Below are positions 24,009-33,595 of a stretch of 64,000 bases of DNA, piece after piece (positions within the stretch are counted from its first letter, which is position 1; the number at the start of each line of letters is the position of its first letter). The translations under genes and the position numbers were made by a program. This stretch comes from JBFMHP01 sp040752855. GTDB lineage: Bacteria > Pseudomonadota > Gammaproteobacteria > RBG-16-57-12. The DNA lies in the NCBI GenBank assembly GCA_040752855.1, contig JBFMHP010000009.1, positions 1 to 64,000 of the forward strand, given 5' to 3'. The notes under the pieces were generated by a model. It was not told the origin of the DNA. It worked only from the letters and a program-made list of their open reading frames with translations, and did not search any database.

Positions 24009-24092
24009 GGCACTTACTCAAGAAGATGCAATTCCCTCCCCCTTGACGGGGGAGGGTTAGGTTGGGGGAATGTTTAGTCTTAAGTAAGTGCC
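24009..24092. repeat. CCCTCTCCC-type repeat with outer inverted repeats, copy 4
   Basis: The core CTCCCCCTTGACGGGGGAG is flanked by 15-base arms, GGCACTTACTCAAGA and TCTTAAGTAAGTGCC (one mismatch). This suggests that the mobile or folding unit is larger than the C-rich core. It lies between convergent genes and may terminate both. Confidence 0.7.
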
Positions 24093-24095
24093 ATT

Positions 24096-24980
24096 CTACT
24101 CACCCACCAATTTCCGGCACCACGCCTCGATGATCGCCCGCGACTCCGCGGGCTTTTCCGTCAACATCCAGTGATCGCATTCCACGATCTCGATCGCCCC
24201 CTTGGGAAACAGCGCGGCGTGACGTTTGTTCTGCTCGATGTCGGCGAGGTCGGCACCCGCCGACAACATCACCAACACAGGACACGTGATCGCCCCAAGC
24301 GGCGGCAGTGGTCGCGTGACCTCATACATATCCTGCAGATAATTGGCCGTTGGCAGATGTTTGATGTCCAGAAACGGATCGGCGTAGATTTCCGAAATCT
24401 GCTTGTCGCTGGAACTCGCCAGCAAGGCGCGCGTCTGTTGATCGAAGTGGTAGAGGTCGAGCTTTTCGACCTTTCTGCGTTTCAGTCCCAACGCATTACA
24501 AAACTTCACCAGCCCAATCAGCATTCGAAGCGCACCCCGGAATTTGCTGACCGTGGCCAGCTTGCCTTGCAAGGCGTCGGGAAAGACCGGATCGATCAAG
24601 ACCAGGCCGGCGCATTTTCCCGGGTAACGCTGCGCGAAGTTGATCGCCACCTGCGCGCCCAGGCTATGGCCAACGATCACCGCCTGCGTAAAGGATTCGG
24701 CGGCGAGGATGGTATGCAGGTCCTCGCACCACACCTCGTGGGTGAAATCAGCGCAGCGCATCGTATCGCCGTGCCCACGCAGATCGAAGCGCAGGATGTC
24801 CCAATCATGTTGCAAGGTGGTGGTCTGCACGAACTCGGTCCAGCGCGTCATATTGCTGGCCAGGCCGTGGATCAGCACCAACACCGGATGGTCACGCTTC
24901 GCGGCGCGCTGCACTCGATAACTCAACCGGCAGCCTTTGGCGGCGTCAATCGAAAAAGCCGTTTCACTCATAGAACTCAT
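24096..24980 (-). CDS. Alpha/beta hydrolase
   Basis: A 294-residue hydrolase of the alpha/beta fold. The oxyanion region is LIHGLASNM near residue 35, the nucleophile elbow GHSLGAQVA lies near residue 103, an acid (VMLSAGADLADIEQ) near 240 and the catalytic-type His in ECDHWMLTEKP near 268. The organisation resembles esterases and haloperoxidase-like hydrolases (EC 3.1/3.8/1.11 families); the substrate is unknown. There are two possible ATGs three codons apart; I use the first. Confidence 0.85.
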   Translation of the reverse strand: MSSMSETAFSIDAAKGCRLSYRVQRAAKRDHPVLVLIHGLASNMTRWTEFVQTTTLQHDWDILRFDLRGHGDTMRCADFTHEVWCEDLHTILAAESFTQAVIVGHSLGAQVAINFAQRYPGKCAGLVLIDPVFPDALQGKLATVSKFRGALRMLIGLVKFCNALGLKRRKVEKLDLYHFDQQTRALLASSSDKQISEIYADPFLDIKHLPTANYLQDMYEVTRPLPPLGAITCPVLVMLSAGADLADIEQNKRHAALFPKGAIEIVECDHWMLTEKPAESRAIIEAWCRKLVGE

Positions 24981-25319
24981 GTGATGATATATCCAAAAAA
25001 ACTTTCCTTAAGCCGCATCGTAAGCGCGGAACGGCTCTTTGTTCGCCGCCGCCAGGACAGGGTATGCAGTCCACGCAGCCAATGCTCGGTTGTGACAGAC
25101 GGAGCCCAGCACCTATAATACCCGGCCATCTGCCCACATCACATACGGAGAGACACTGGTGCCCCCTACCTATGAACCGGTGGCCGAAGTCCACACATAT
25201 TCCCCTCTCCCGCTTGCGGGAGAGGGTGGCCTGAAGGGCCGGGTGAGGGAAGAAACCGCCCGATTCAATGGCACAAATCGCGGTCGCTGCTCCGGGCCGT
25301 CTATCTCGGTTCCAGCAGC
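24981..25319. other. 339-bp intergenic region
   Basis: No gene. It contains one CCCTCTCCC-type palindrome at 25201-25250. The rest shows no clear signal; promoters for the divergent hydrolase and the flavocytochrome must lie here. Confidence 0.5.
25201..25250. repeat. CCCTCTCCC-type palindromic repeat, copy 5
   Basis: CCCCTCTCCCGCTTGCGGGAGAGGG followed by GGCCTGAAGGGCC (a second small hairpin) and GGTGAGGGA. This is the fullest form of the repeat in the window. Confidence 0.75.
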
Positions 25320-26636
25320 ATGAGTTTGATCTTATCAGGCGTATTCTGGATCTTGGTCTACCTGGCACTGGTGCTTGCCCCGTTGCTGGTGCTGTTCATT
25401 GAACCCGTACCGGCGGGAGCAGGATTCTGGTGGGATCTGTCTCTAGCCCTGGGTTTTGCGGGCATGGGCATGCTCGGGGTGCAATTCCTGCTCACGGCGC
25501 GCTTTCGCCGGCCAAGCGCGCCGTTTGGCATCGACATCATCTATTTCTTCCATCGTTACCTGGCAGTGATCGCCTTCGGTTTGGTGCTGCTGCACGTCCT
25601 CATCATCGCCATCGACAATCCCGCTGCCATCGGCAGCCTGAATCCTCTGGTCGCGCCTGGCTACATGAGCATGGGCTTCACTGCCGTAGCCTTCTTTGCC
25701 ATCGTCATCATCAGCTCGCTGTGGCGCAAGCAGCTGCGCATCGAATACGATCGTTGGCGCCTCCTGCATACCGTATTCGCCACCAGCGCCTTCATCCTGG
25801 CGATCGGACACATCACCGGCGTGGGCTATTACATCGACACGCCGCTGAAAAGCGCGGTGTGGCTGGGCTTTACCGCCTTCTGGATGCTGCTGATCCTCTA
25901 CGTGAGGCTGGTCAGTCCCATGCGCATGTTGCGAACCCCCTATCGCGTCGTGGAGGTTCTTAAGGAACGTGGCAGCACCTGGACGTTGACCGCCGCGCCG
26001 GACGGGCATCCGGGCATGCGCTTCCAACCGGGCCAGTTCGCCTGGTTGACGCTGCGCGCCTCACCCTACGCGCTCAAGGAGCACCCCTTCTCCATCTCCT
26101 CAAGCGCCGAAAAGCCGGAGCGTCTATCATTCACCATCAAGGAACTGGGCGATTTCACTAGCACCATCAAGGACGTTCAACCAGGCGAAGTGGTTTACCT
26201 CGACGGCCCCTATGGCGCGTTCAGCATCGACCGCCTTCCCGCAACGGGCTGCGTTTTCATCGCGGGCGGTGTCGGCATCGCCCCCATCATGGGCATATTG
26301 CGTACGTTAGCGGATCGTGGCGACCGGCGTGCAGCGCTACTGATCTATGCCAACAATCGTTGGGAGAACGTCATTTTTCGTGAAGACCTGGAGGCCTTGC
26401 AGACGTGGCTGAATCTGCGCCTCGTGCATGTACTGTTTAAACCGCATGCGGAATGGCAGGGCGAGCGCGGCCTGGTGACACAAGAGTTACTGGCGCGCGT
26501 GCTGCCGCAAGATTATCGCAGCCTCGAATATTTCGTGTGCGGCCCCAAACCCATGAACCATCTGGTCGAACATGCGCTCGAATCGCTGCGCGTTCCCCTG
26601 CACCAGGTTCACACCGAGCTGTTTGATCTAGTTTAA
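25320..26636 (+). CDS. Ferric-reductase-like flavocytochrome (membrane oxidoreductase)
   Basis: A 438-residue protein. Six or seven membrane helices (about 1-205) with paired histidines (FHRYLAVIAFGLVLLH, RLLHTVFATSAFILAIGH) indicate a ferric-reductase-type b-heme domain. The cytoplasmic half is an FNR-like module: FAD site KEHPFSISSS near 255, NAD(P) site AGGVGIAPIMG near 318 and C-terminal YFVCGPKPMN. It would move electrons from NAD(P)H through flavin and heme across the inner membrane. A cytochrome c gene follows 11 bases later, suggesting that the electrons end in, or come from, a periplasmic cytochrome. Physiological substrate unknown. Confidence 0.88.
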   Translation: MSLILSGVFWILVYLALVLAPLLVLFIEPVPAGAGFWWDLSLALGFAGMGMLGVQFLLTARFRRPSAPFGIDIIYFFHRYLAVIAFGLVLLHVLIIAIDNPAAIGSLNPLVAPGYMSMGFTAVAFFAIVIISSLWRKQLRIEYDRWRLLHTVFATSAFILAIGHITGVGYYIDTPLKSAVWLGFTAFWMLLILYVRLVSPMRMLRTPYRVVEVLKERGSTWTLTAAPDGHPGMRFQPGQFAWLTLRASPYALKEHPFSISSSAEKPERLSFTIKELGDFTSTIKDVQPGEVVYLDGPYGAFSIDRLPATGCVFIAGGVGIAPIMGILRTLADRGDRRAALLIYANNRWENVIFREDLEALQTWLNLRLVHVLFKPHAEWQGERGLVTQELLARVLPQDYRSLEYFVCGPKPMNHLVEHALESLRVPLHQVHTELFDLV

Positions 26637-26647
26637 GAGGCAATCCC

Positions 26648-27121
26648 ATGCGCGAACTCTGGGCAAAACGCATCGCCATCTTCACGGGTCTGCTGGTCGC
26701 GACACTGGCGCTGGTGTTTGCCTGGCAGCATAATCCGCCGAAAAAAAAAGCGGGGGGCACGCCTATCCACGCACCCGCCGCAAGCCAAAATGACCTGATC
26801 GAATCCGGACGCAAGGTGTATGAAGAGCTCGGCTGCGCACGTTGCCATGCCATCGCCGGCCAAGGCAACCCGCGCCATCCTCTCGATGGCGTAGGCGCCG
26901 TGCTGTCGGCAGAAGAACTGGTGCTCTGGATCACCGCGCCCGAAGAGATGCGGGAGATGCTGCCGGAGTCGGTTTTTCGCGTCAAGCAGGCCTATCGCAC
27001 TCTCACCCAGGCGCGACTCGATGCGCTGGTGGCCTATCTCAAGAGCCTGCAGGATACGCCTCCCGCCGAGCAGCGCGAATCATCACGCCTTAGCATCCAA
27101 ATCACGCGGCACGATGCTTGA
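26648..27121 (+). CDS. Membrane-anchored monoheme cytochrome c
   Basis: A 157-residue protein with an uncleaved-looking N-terminal anchor (about 9-25), a short linker, and a class I cytochrome c domain. The domain has CARCH near residue 63 and the C-terminal helix LDALVAYLKSLQ. A methionine-rich stretch (EEMREMLPESVF) could provide the axial ligand. It is the second gene of a pair with the flavocytochrome; AGAGG precedes its start. The pair plausibly forms a transmembrane electron route. Confidence 0.88.
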   Translation: MRELWAKRIAIFTGLLVATLALVFAWQHNPPKKKAGGTPIHAPAASQNDLIESGRKVYEELGCARCHAIAGQGNPRHPLDGVGAVLSAEELVLWITAPEEMREMLPESVFRVKQAYRTLTQARLDALVAYLKSLQDTPPAEQRESSRLSIQITRHDA

Positions 27122-27156
27122 CGCCCCGCCACACAATCCCTAGTATAGCCGCCACG

Positions 27157-27345
27157 TTTTCAGGTTCCCCATGGCCGCCCGGCCACGGGGTGAAACGGGA
27201 AGTTGGTGCGCTCTTCGAGCAAAGCCAACGCTGCCCCCGCAACGGTAAATGAGTCAAGGCCGCTACATCACGCCACTGTGCATCGCATGGGAAGGCGTAG
27301 CGCCCCGCAGTTTCGCTCATGAGCCCGGAGACCGGCCTAGAACGC
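27157..27345 (+). ncRNA. Cobalamin riboswitch upstream of btuB
   Basis: The conserved elements appear in order: AACGGGAA, the B12-box region GCTGCCCCCGCAACGGTAA, CCACTG, TGGGAAGGCG and GAGCCCGGAGACCGGCC. The following GCGGAGGGCGATACC at 27359 may be part of the regulatory extension. The btuB ribosome site GAGGAAAAA is 116 bases further on, so control could be over translation or by early termination. B12 binding should repress btuB. Confidence 0.95.
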
Positions 27346-27470
27346 ACGTGTCAGGTATTGCGGAGGGCGATACCGGGCGAGCGGTTCAGCACTCTCACTG
27401 CCGTTGCCCTGTCTTCCTCTGTCTGCCTGCTTTGGTCATATAACGCGCGGGTGTGCGCACAGAGGAAAAA

Positions 27471-29297
27471 ATGAATATTTCGAATAAACCCATTCTTGCT
27501 GGAATCCTGGCGGCTTCGTTTTCACAGAGTGTGATTGCTCAGACTAATGACGATGCGATCATCGTGACGGCATCGCGTACGGCACAAACAGTCGATGACA
27601 CTCTTTCATCGGTAACCGTCTTCCGCCGTGAGGATATCCAACGCCTGCAAGCCACCAGTATCTCGGACCTTCTGACAGGCGTTAATGGTGTGAACATCAC
27701 CAACAATGGCGGACTAGGAAAAACCACCTCATTATTTATGCGCGGCACCGAGTCAGACCATCTCCTGGTGCTTATCGATGGCATCAAGGTCGGTTCCGCA
27801 ACCAGCGGTTCAACTGCATTCGAAGACTTACCGCTAGATCAAATCGAACGGATCGAGATCGTCCGCGGCCCGCGATCCAGCCTCTACGGTTCCGAGGCGA
27901 TCGGCGGCGTCATCCAGATATTCACACGCAAAGGCGCGGCGGGTCTGAAGCCCTCTTTTAATCTTGGTGCCGGCAGCTATGGAACCAAAAGCATCTCAGC
28001 CAGCCTCAGCGGCGGCAATGAGAATTCCTCGTTCAATTTGAGTGTCGGTCATACCCGCACCGATGGATTCGATTCCTGCGAAAACACCTTGACCGCGGGT
28101 TGCTTCGTCATCGAACCGGACAATGACGGCTATAAAAGAAACAATGCAAGTCTGCACCTCGGCCATCGTTTCGCCAATAAAGCCGAAGTGGATTTCAGCC
28201 TGCTTCAGACACAAGGAGAGAATGAATATGATGGTGGGATATATTCCGGCAATGAAAATGACTTCAAGCAACAAGTCTTGGGAGTAAAGGCTGCCTTGCC
28301 GGTTACCGACACCTGGTTTGCATCGGCCACCGTCGGCAAATCCACGGATGAAATGGAGAGCCGTTTGAATGGGACGTTCGTCAGCGAATTCAATACGACA
28401 CGAAATACCGCCTCCATCCAAAACGACATCTCTATCCGCGACAATGTCCTGCTCTCCGTAGGCATCGATTACTTGGAGGATGAAGTCAGCACCTCTGAAT
28501 ATAGTGCAAACACACGTGATAACATCGGCGTGTTTATCCAATCACAAAGCGAACACGGCAAACACCGGCTGAACTTCAGTCTGCGCCAGGACGACAATGA
28601 GCAATTCAATACCCATACCACCGGATCGGTCGCTTGGGGCTATGCGCTCAATGATAATCTGTCATTCAAGAGCTCGTATGGCACCGCCTTCAAGGCGCCT
28701 TCGTTCAACGAGTTGTATTATCCCTACTATGGCGACGTCAATCTGAAACCTGAGGAATCGCGCACGATCGAAATCGGACTGTCGCACCATCACCAGCATC
28801 TCACCTGGGAAATCAGCGCCTATCAAACCAAGGTGGACGATTTGATTGCTTACGATGCCTCCATATTCAAGGCAAACAATATCAACGCCGCCCGCATCCA
28901 GGGCTTGGAAGTCACGGCAGGCGCCCGATTGGACAATTGGTTGTTAAACACCAATTTCAGTCTCATGAAAACCAAAAATGAAAGTCATGACGCCAACAAC
29001 GGCAATCAACTTGCACGGCGCGCCAACAACTCGCTGCGCATCGACATCGACCACACCCTGCCCGCTGTGCAGATTGGGGCGACCATCAACATACAAGGAA
29101 GCCGTTACGATGATGCGGCAAATACCGTAAAAGTGCCGGGCTACAGCACCATAGACCTGCGCCTCGAAAAGACCCTAAGCAAGCACTGGCTGATGCAAGC
29201 CAAGGTCGCCAACCTCGCGGATAAGGACTATCAAACAGTCGCCCACTTCAATCAGGCCGGCCGCAACGTCATGTTGAACGTGAAGTATCAACAATAG
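27471..29297 (+). CDS. btuB: TonB-dependent vitamin B12 receptor BtuB
   Basis: A 608-residue outer-membrane receptor. It has a signal peptide (SNKPILAGILAASFSQSVIA), a TonB box (DDAIIVTAS), a plug domain (VTVFRREDIQRLQATSISDLL, MRGTESDHLLVLIDGIKVG) and a 22-strand-type beta-barrel ending in aromatic-containing strands. Identification as BtuB rests on the overall match and on the cobalamin riboswitch directly upstream. The start at 27471 is preceded by GAGGAAAAA; an in-frame codon six positions earlier is less likely. It imports cobalamin or precursors that cobQ, downstream, could complete. Confidence 0.95.
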   Translation: MNISNKPILAGILAASFSQSVIAQTNDDAIIVTASRTAQTVDDTLSSVTVFRREDIQRLQATSISDLLTGVNGVNITNNGGLGKTTSLFMRGTESDHLLVLIDGIKVGSATSGSTAFEDLPLDQIERIEIVRGPRSSLYGSEAIGGVIQIFTRKGAAGLKPSFNLGAGSYGTKSISASLSGGNENSSFNLSVGHTRTDGFDSCENTLTAGCFVIEPDNDGYKRNNASLHLGHRFANKAEVDFSLLQTQGENEYDGGIYSGNENDFKQQVLGVKAALPVTDTWFASATVGKSTDEMESRLNGTFVSEFNTTRNTASIQNDISIRDNVLLSVGIDYLEDEVSTSEYSANTRDNIGVFIQSQSEHGKHRLNFSLRQDDNEQFNTHTTGSVAWGYALNDNLSFKSSYGTAFKAPSFNELYYPYYGDVNLKPEESRTIEIGLSHHHQHLTWEISAYQTKVDDLIAYDASIFKANNINAARIQGLEVTAGARLDNWLLNTNFSLMKTKNESHDANNGNQLARRANNSLRIDIDHTLPAVQIGATINIQGSRYDDAANTVKVPGYSTIDLRLEKTLSKHWLMQAKVANLADKDYQTVAHFNQAGRNVMLNVKYQQ

Positions 29298-29615
29298 TTC
29301 GTAAATCACGTTCGCACGTTAATAACCCGACAGCGAGATATATCTGGTGCAATTCCCTCTCCCTCAGGGAGAGGGTTAGGGTGAGGGGTAATATATTGTT
29401 TTTACCCCCTCATACTGTCCTTCTCCCTGGGGGAGAAGGGACGTTATCGAAATGTTTTTTCAGATATATTTGATCGGCGGGTTAGTAATAACTCACGTTT
29501 ACACGGTGATGCTTCCAACCATGCCAACGTCTCAGCGTTTGCATGATTCGCAAACAAGCCCCTAAGGCCAGAGACCCATGCACCTACCAATTATCATTGC
29601 AGAGCATCGCATCTG
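29298..29615. other. 318-bp intergenic region
   Basis: Holds two CCCTCTCCC-type palindromes (29350-29442) after btuB. No small gene or RNA was recognised in the remaining part before cobQ. Confidence 0.5.
29350..29442. repeat. CCCTCTCCC-type palindromic repeats, copies 6 and 7
   Basis: CCCTCTCCCTCAGGGAGAGGG followed by TTAGGGTGAGGGG, then after about 15 bases CCCCCTCATACTGTCC and TTCTCCCTGGGGGAGAA. The two copies are in opposite orientation, like a REP pair. Confidence 0.75.
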
Positions 29616-31067
29616 ATGACAACCCTGATGATCCAGGGCACCACCTCCGATGCCGGCAAAAGCGCGCTGGTCACCGGGCTGTGTCGCGTGCTGCGCCGTC
29701 GCGGTATTCGAGTTGCACCTTTCAAGCCACAGAACATGGCGCTCAACAGCGCAGTGTCCATCGACGGAGGCGAGATCGGCCGCGCTCAAGCGCTACAGGC
29801 GCAGGCCTGCGGTCTGGAGCCACATACCGACATGAATCCGGTGCTACTCAAACCCAACTCCGATACCGGTGCCCAAGTGATCATCCACGGCAAGGCGCTG
29901 AGCACGATGGAAGCGCAGGATTATCATGCCTACAAACGCATGGCGAAGCAGGCCGTGCTGGAATCCTATCAGCGCTTGATCCAGCAATATGAGGTGGTTC
30001 TTGTCGAAGGCGCCGGGAGCCCGGCCGAGATCAATCTGCGCGAGAACGACATCGCCAATATGGGGTTCGCCGAAGCCGTGGATTGCCCGGTGTTATTGGT
30101 CGCCGATATCGACCGCGGCGGTGTGTTCGCCCACATCGTCGGCACGCTAGCGCTGCTCAGTGCCTCGGAACAAGCGCGCATCAAAGGCGCCATCATCAAT
30201 CGCTTTCGTGGCGATATCGCTCTGCTCCAGCCAGGAGTGGATTGGCTGGTGCATCGCATCGATAAACCCGTCGTCGGCGTGTTGCCCTATCTGCACGGCC
30301 TGCACCTGGAGGCCGAGGATGCGATCAACGCGTACAATCATCGTGACGATCAAGACCGCTGCCTGCGAGCTATCGTCCCGGTCCTGCCACGCATCAGCAA
30401 TCACACCGACTTCGACCCGCTGCGCCTGCACCCGCAGGTGGATCTGCAATTCATCGGCCCGGGCCAGGCCATTCCTCCCGCAGACTTGATCATTCTGCCC
30501 GGATCGAAAAATGTGGCGATGGATCTGAACTTTCTGCGCGCACAGGGTTGGGAATCTGCGATACAAAAACATCTGCGTTACGGCGGCAAGTTGCTCGGCA
30601 TCTGCGGCGGCTTCCAGATGCTGGGACAGGCCATTCACGACCCACTACATATTGAAAGCGCCACGGAATCAATCCGCGGTCTGGGCCTGTTGGATTTTGC
30701 AACGACATTGGAGCCGGACAAACAACTCAAGCGTTGTGAAGGACACCTGCTCTTGGGGAATGTTCCGGTCAGCGGCTATGAAATCCATGCCGGGGTCAGC
30801 GCAGGTCCCGCCTTGAACCATCCCGCGATCCGAATTGCCGGTCGCGATGACGGCGTGGTCTCCGATGACGGACAAATCATCGGCACCTATCTCCACGGGC
30901 TATTTGATTCGTCTGCCGCCTGTCAAACCCTGCTGCAATGGGCCGGCCTTAGCCACGCCCAGACCATCGACTATCACGCCCTGCGCGAAGCAGGCATCGA
31001 TCGCATGGCCGATGCCATCGAACAACACCTGGATTTGGCTTTGATCGATCGATTGCTGGGCATATAA
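29616..31067 (+). CDS. cobQ: Cobyric acid synthase
   Basis: CobQ/CbiP amidates four side chains of adenosylcobyrinic acid a,c-diamide using glutamine and ATP. The 483-residue protein has an N-terminal dethiobiotin-synthetase-like ATPase domain (MIQGTTSDAGKSALVTG, PQNMALNS) and a C-terminal class I glutamine amidotransferase domain with the nucleophile in LGICGGFQMLG near residue 330, YEIHAG, and the catalytic His in GTYLHGLF near 428. It lies 318 bases after btuB on the same strand; other cob genes are outside the window. Confidence 0.96.
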   Translation: MTTLMIQGTTSDAGKSALVTGLCRVLRRRGIRVAPFKPQNMALNSAVSIDGGEIGRAQALQAQACGLEPHTDMNPVLLKPNSDTGAQVIIHGKALSTMEAQDYHAYKRMAKQAVLESYQRLIQQYEVVLVEGAGSPAEINLRENDIANMGFAEAVDCPVLLVADIDRGGVFAHIVGTLALLSASEQARIKGAIINRFRGDIALLQPGVDWLVHRIDKPVVGVLPYLHGLHLEAEDAINAYNHRDDQDRCLRAIVPVLPRISNHTDFDPLRLHPQVDLQFIGPGQAIPPADLIILPGSKNVAMDLNFLRAQGWESAIQKHLRYGGKLLGICGGFQMLGQAIHDPLHIESATESIRGLGLLDFATTLEPDKQLKRCEGHLLLGNVPVSGYEIHAGVSAGPALNHPAIRIAGRDDGVVSDDGQIIGTYLHGLFDSSAACQTLLQWAGLSHAQTIDYHALREAGIDRMADAIEQHLDLALIDRLLGI

Positions 31068-31176
31068 CTCGGTGAGATCCCTCGCGCACTCGACTTGGGC
31101 GAAAAATCGCGAATCTTTTCCTATACTGCTCTTGTCCATCAACACGATCACATGATCCAGCACGGAGGCAAATGCC

Positions 31177-33315
31177 ATGCCCAGCACGCTTGAACACAAG
31201 ACGAACAAGAAAGTTGCGCCGGGGAAGTTCTACCCCTTGGGTGCGTCGCCCATGGGCGACGGGGTCAATTTCGCCCTGTATTCACAACACGCCGCGGAGG
31301 TGTTTCTGCTCCTGTTCGACGCCCCGGACGGCGAGCCCACGGACATCATCAAACTGGAGCACCGGACGCGGTTTGTCTGGCATTGTTTTGTCGCCAAGCT
31401 CAAGCCGGGCCAGCTCTACGGCTACAAGGTGCGGGGAGACTATAATCCCGCGCGCGGCCTGCGCTTCAACGAGCACAAGCTGCTGCTCGATCCTTACGCC
31501 AAGGCCCTGACCGGCAAGTGCCGCAATATCGACAACCTACTGCTGCCCTACGATCCGAACAGCCCCGACGGCGATCTGGTGATGGATACGCGCGACAACA
31601 CGCGCATCGTCCCCAAGTCGGTGGTGGTCAGCAACCAGTTCGACTGGGGCGGCGATCACTCTCACCCCGAGATCCCCTTCGAGAAACTCATCATCTACGA
31701 GGTCCACCTCAAGGGCTTTACCGCCCATCCCTCGGCCAAGGTGCAGCACCCCGGCACCTATCTGGGGCTGATCGAAAAGATCCCGTACCTGAAAGAACTG
31801 GGGGTCAACGCTGTCGAGCTGCTCCCCGTCCATGAACACTACGTGGATGATTTCCTCATCGACAAGGGACTGACCAACTACTGGGGATACAACACCATCG
31901 GTTTCTTTGCGCCGGAGTCGTCATACGGCAGCAACGGCGCGCCCGGCAGCCAGGTGAGCGAGTTCAAGACCATGGTGCGCGAGCTGCACCGGGCGGGGAT
32001 CGAGGTCATCCTTGATGTGGTCTACAACCACTCCGGCGAGGGCAACGAACGCGGGCCGAGCGTCTGCTTCAAGGGCGTGGACAATCCCACTTATTACAGC
32101 CTGACCGGCGGTCCCAACGACCCTGCCCGCTACTACATGAACTGGACCGGCTGCGGCAACAGTCTCAATCTTTCCAACACCCATGTGATCCGTTTCGTGA
32201 TGGATTCGCTGCGCTACTGGGTGGAGGTGATGCACGTCGATGGCTTCCGATTCGATCTGGCCTCGGTGCTGGGGCGGGAAGAAGGGATGTTCCAGCGCTC
32301 GGCCTCGTTCTTCGATGCCATCTCCCAAGACCCGGTGCTCAATCGCATCAAAATGATCGCCGAACCCTGGGATCTGGGCACCTACCAAGTAGGCAACTTC
32401 CCCGTGGATTGGTCGGAGTGGAACGGCCGTTTCCGCGACACGATGCGCAAGTTCGGCAAAGGCGATGCGGGCCAGGTCAGAGATCTGGGCTGGCGCCTCA
32501 CCGGCTCCGCCGATCTGTACGGCGACGACGGCCGCTCCGCCTACAACAGCATCAACTTCATCACCTGCCACGACGGCTTCACCCTGGCCGATCTGGTCTC
32601 CTACAACGGCAAGCACAATGAAACCAATCGCGAAGGCAATCGCGATGGCACCGATGACAACCACTCCTGGAATTGCGGGGTCGAGGGCGAGACGGACGAT
32701 CCGAACATCATCGCCCTGCGCAAGCAGCTCGTGAAAAACCATCTCTGCACCCTGCTCTTTTCCGCGGGCACCCCGATGGTGCTGGGCGGAGACGAGTTCA
32801 TGCGCACGCAACGCGGAAACAATAATGCCTACTGCCAGGACAACGAGATCAGCTGGTTCGACTGGAATCTCACCGCGAAGAATGCCGACATCCTCACGTT
32901 CTTCAAAAAGGCCGTGGCCCTGACTCGGCGCTACCCCATCCTTCAGCGGCGCAAGTTCTTCCTCGGCGCGGATCTCGACGCCGACCAGATCCCCGACATC
33001 AGCTGGTATGGCGCCGACCTGGGCGCGCCCAACTGGAATGCCCCGGAGCTGCGCACCCTCTGCTACCGTCTCGACGGCGGCGAAGACAAGGCGGCGGGCA
33101 AGGACTACTCGCTGTTCATCATTCTTAATGCCGACTGGAGGACTCAGAGCGTGCAGATCCCGCCTGCCGACGGCAACAAGAAATGGTACCGGGTAATCGA
33201 CACCAGCCTGCGCGCCGGCGAGGACTTTTGCGCCCCCGGCCAGGAGGTGCCGCTCAATCCGGCCAGCCGTTATCAAACCAATCCGCGCAGCACCGTGGTA
33301 CTGGTGGGAAGATGA
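31177..33315 (+). CDS. glgX: Glycogen debranching enzyme GlgX
   Basis: Removes alpha-1,6-linked short chains from limit-dextrin glycogen. The 712-residue protein has an N-terminal CBM48 domain (about 15-130) and a GH13 isoamylase-type barrel. Catalytic residues are visible in GFRFDLASVLG (nucleophile Asp), IAEPWDLG (acid Glu) and TCHDGFTL (His-Asp). GGAGG lies 8 bases before the ATG. Family length is 650-720. It sits alone, without other glg genes nearby. Confidence 0.95.
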   Translation: MPSTLEHKTNKKVAPGKFYPLGASPMGDGVNFALYSQHAAEVFLLLFDAPDGEPTDIIKLEHRTRFVWHCFVAKLKPGQLYGYKVRGDYNPARGLRFNEHKLLLDPYAKALTGKCRNIDNLLLPYDPNSPDGDLVMDTRDNTRIVPKSVVVSNQFDWGGDHSHPEIPFEKLIIYEVHLKGFTAHPSAKVQHPGTYLGLIEKIPYLKELGVNAVELLPVHEHYVDDFLIDKGLTNYWGYNTIGFFAPESSYGSNGAPGSQVSEFKTMVRELHRAGIEVILDVVYNHSGEGNERGPSVCFKGVDNPTYYSLTGGPNDPARYYMNWTGCGNSLNLSNTHVIRFVMDSLRYWVEVMHVDGFRFDLASVLGREEGMFQRSASFFDAISQDPVLNRIKMIAEPWDLGTYQVGNFPVDWSEWNGRFRDTMRKFGKGDAGQVRDLGWRLTGSADLYGDDGRSAYNSINFITCHDGFTLADLVSYNGKHNETNREGNRDGTDDNHSWNCGVEGETDDPNIIALRKQLVKNHLCTLLFSAGTPMVLGGDEFMRTQRGNNNAYCQDNEISWFDWNLTAKNADILTFFKKAVALTRRYPILQRRKFFLGADLDADQIPDISWYGADLGAPNWNAPELRTLCYRLDGGEDKAAGKDYSLFIILNADWRTQSVQIPPADGNKKWYRVIDTSLRAGEDFCAPGQEVPLNPASRYQTNPRSTVVLVGR

Positions 33316-33595
33316 GTGGGCTCAGCCCCCTGCCCTTGCCGTCCGCACTTCATCCCCTGATTCCGGCAGCTCGTCGCAGATAAAGATCCAGCAGATGGCT
33401 GCGTACAGCGCACCATGGAAACGACAACGCCCCCTTTGCGAATCACATGGCTTTTTAAGGTCACGCCATCGAACTAAGAACACAGACTGCACCGCACCGG
33501 CACGGGCGTTCTGAATTTCTCAGGGATCGCTGGATTGAAATGGTGCCCGGGACCGGAATCGAACCGGTACGGGAGGATAAGTCCCGAGGGATTTT

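Noticed and set aside
31921..33276. 451-codon open frame opposite glgX
   Set aside because: Antisense to the GH13 catalytic residues of glgX and without domain features.
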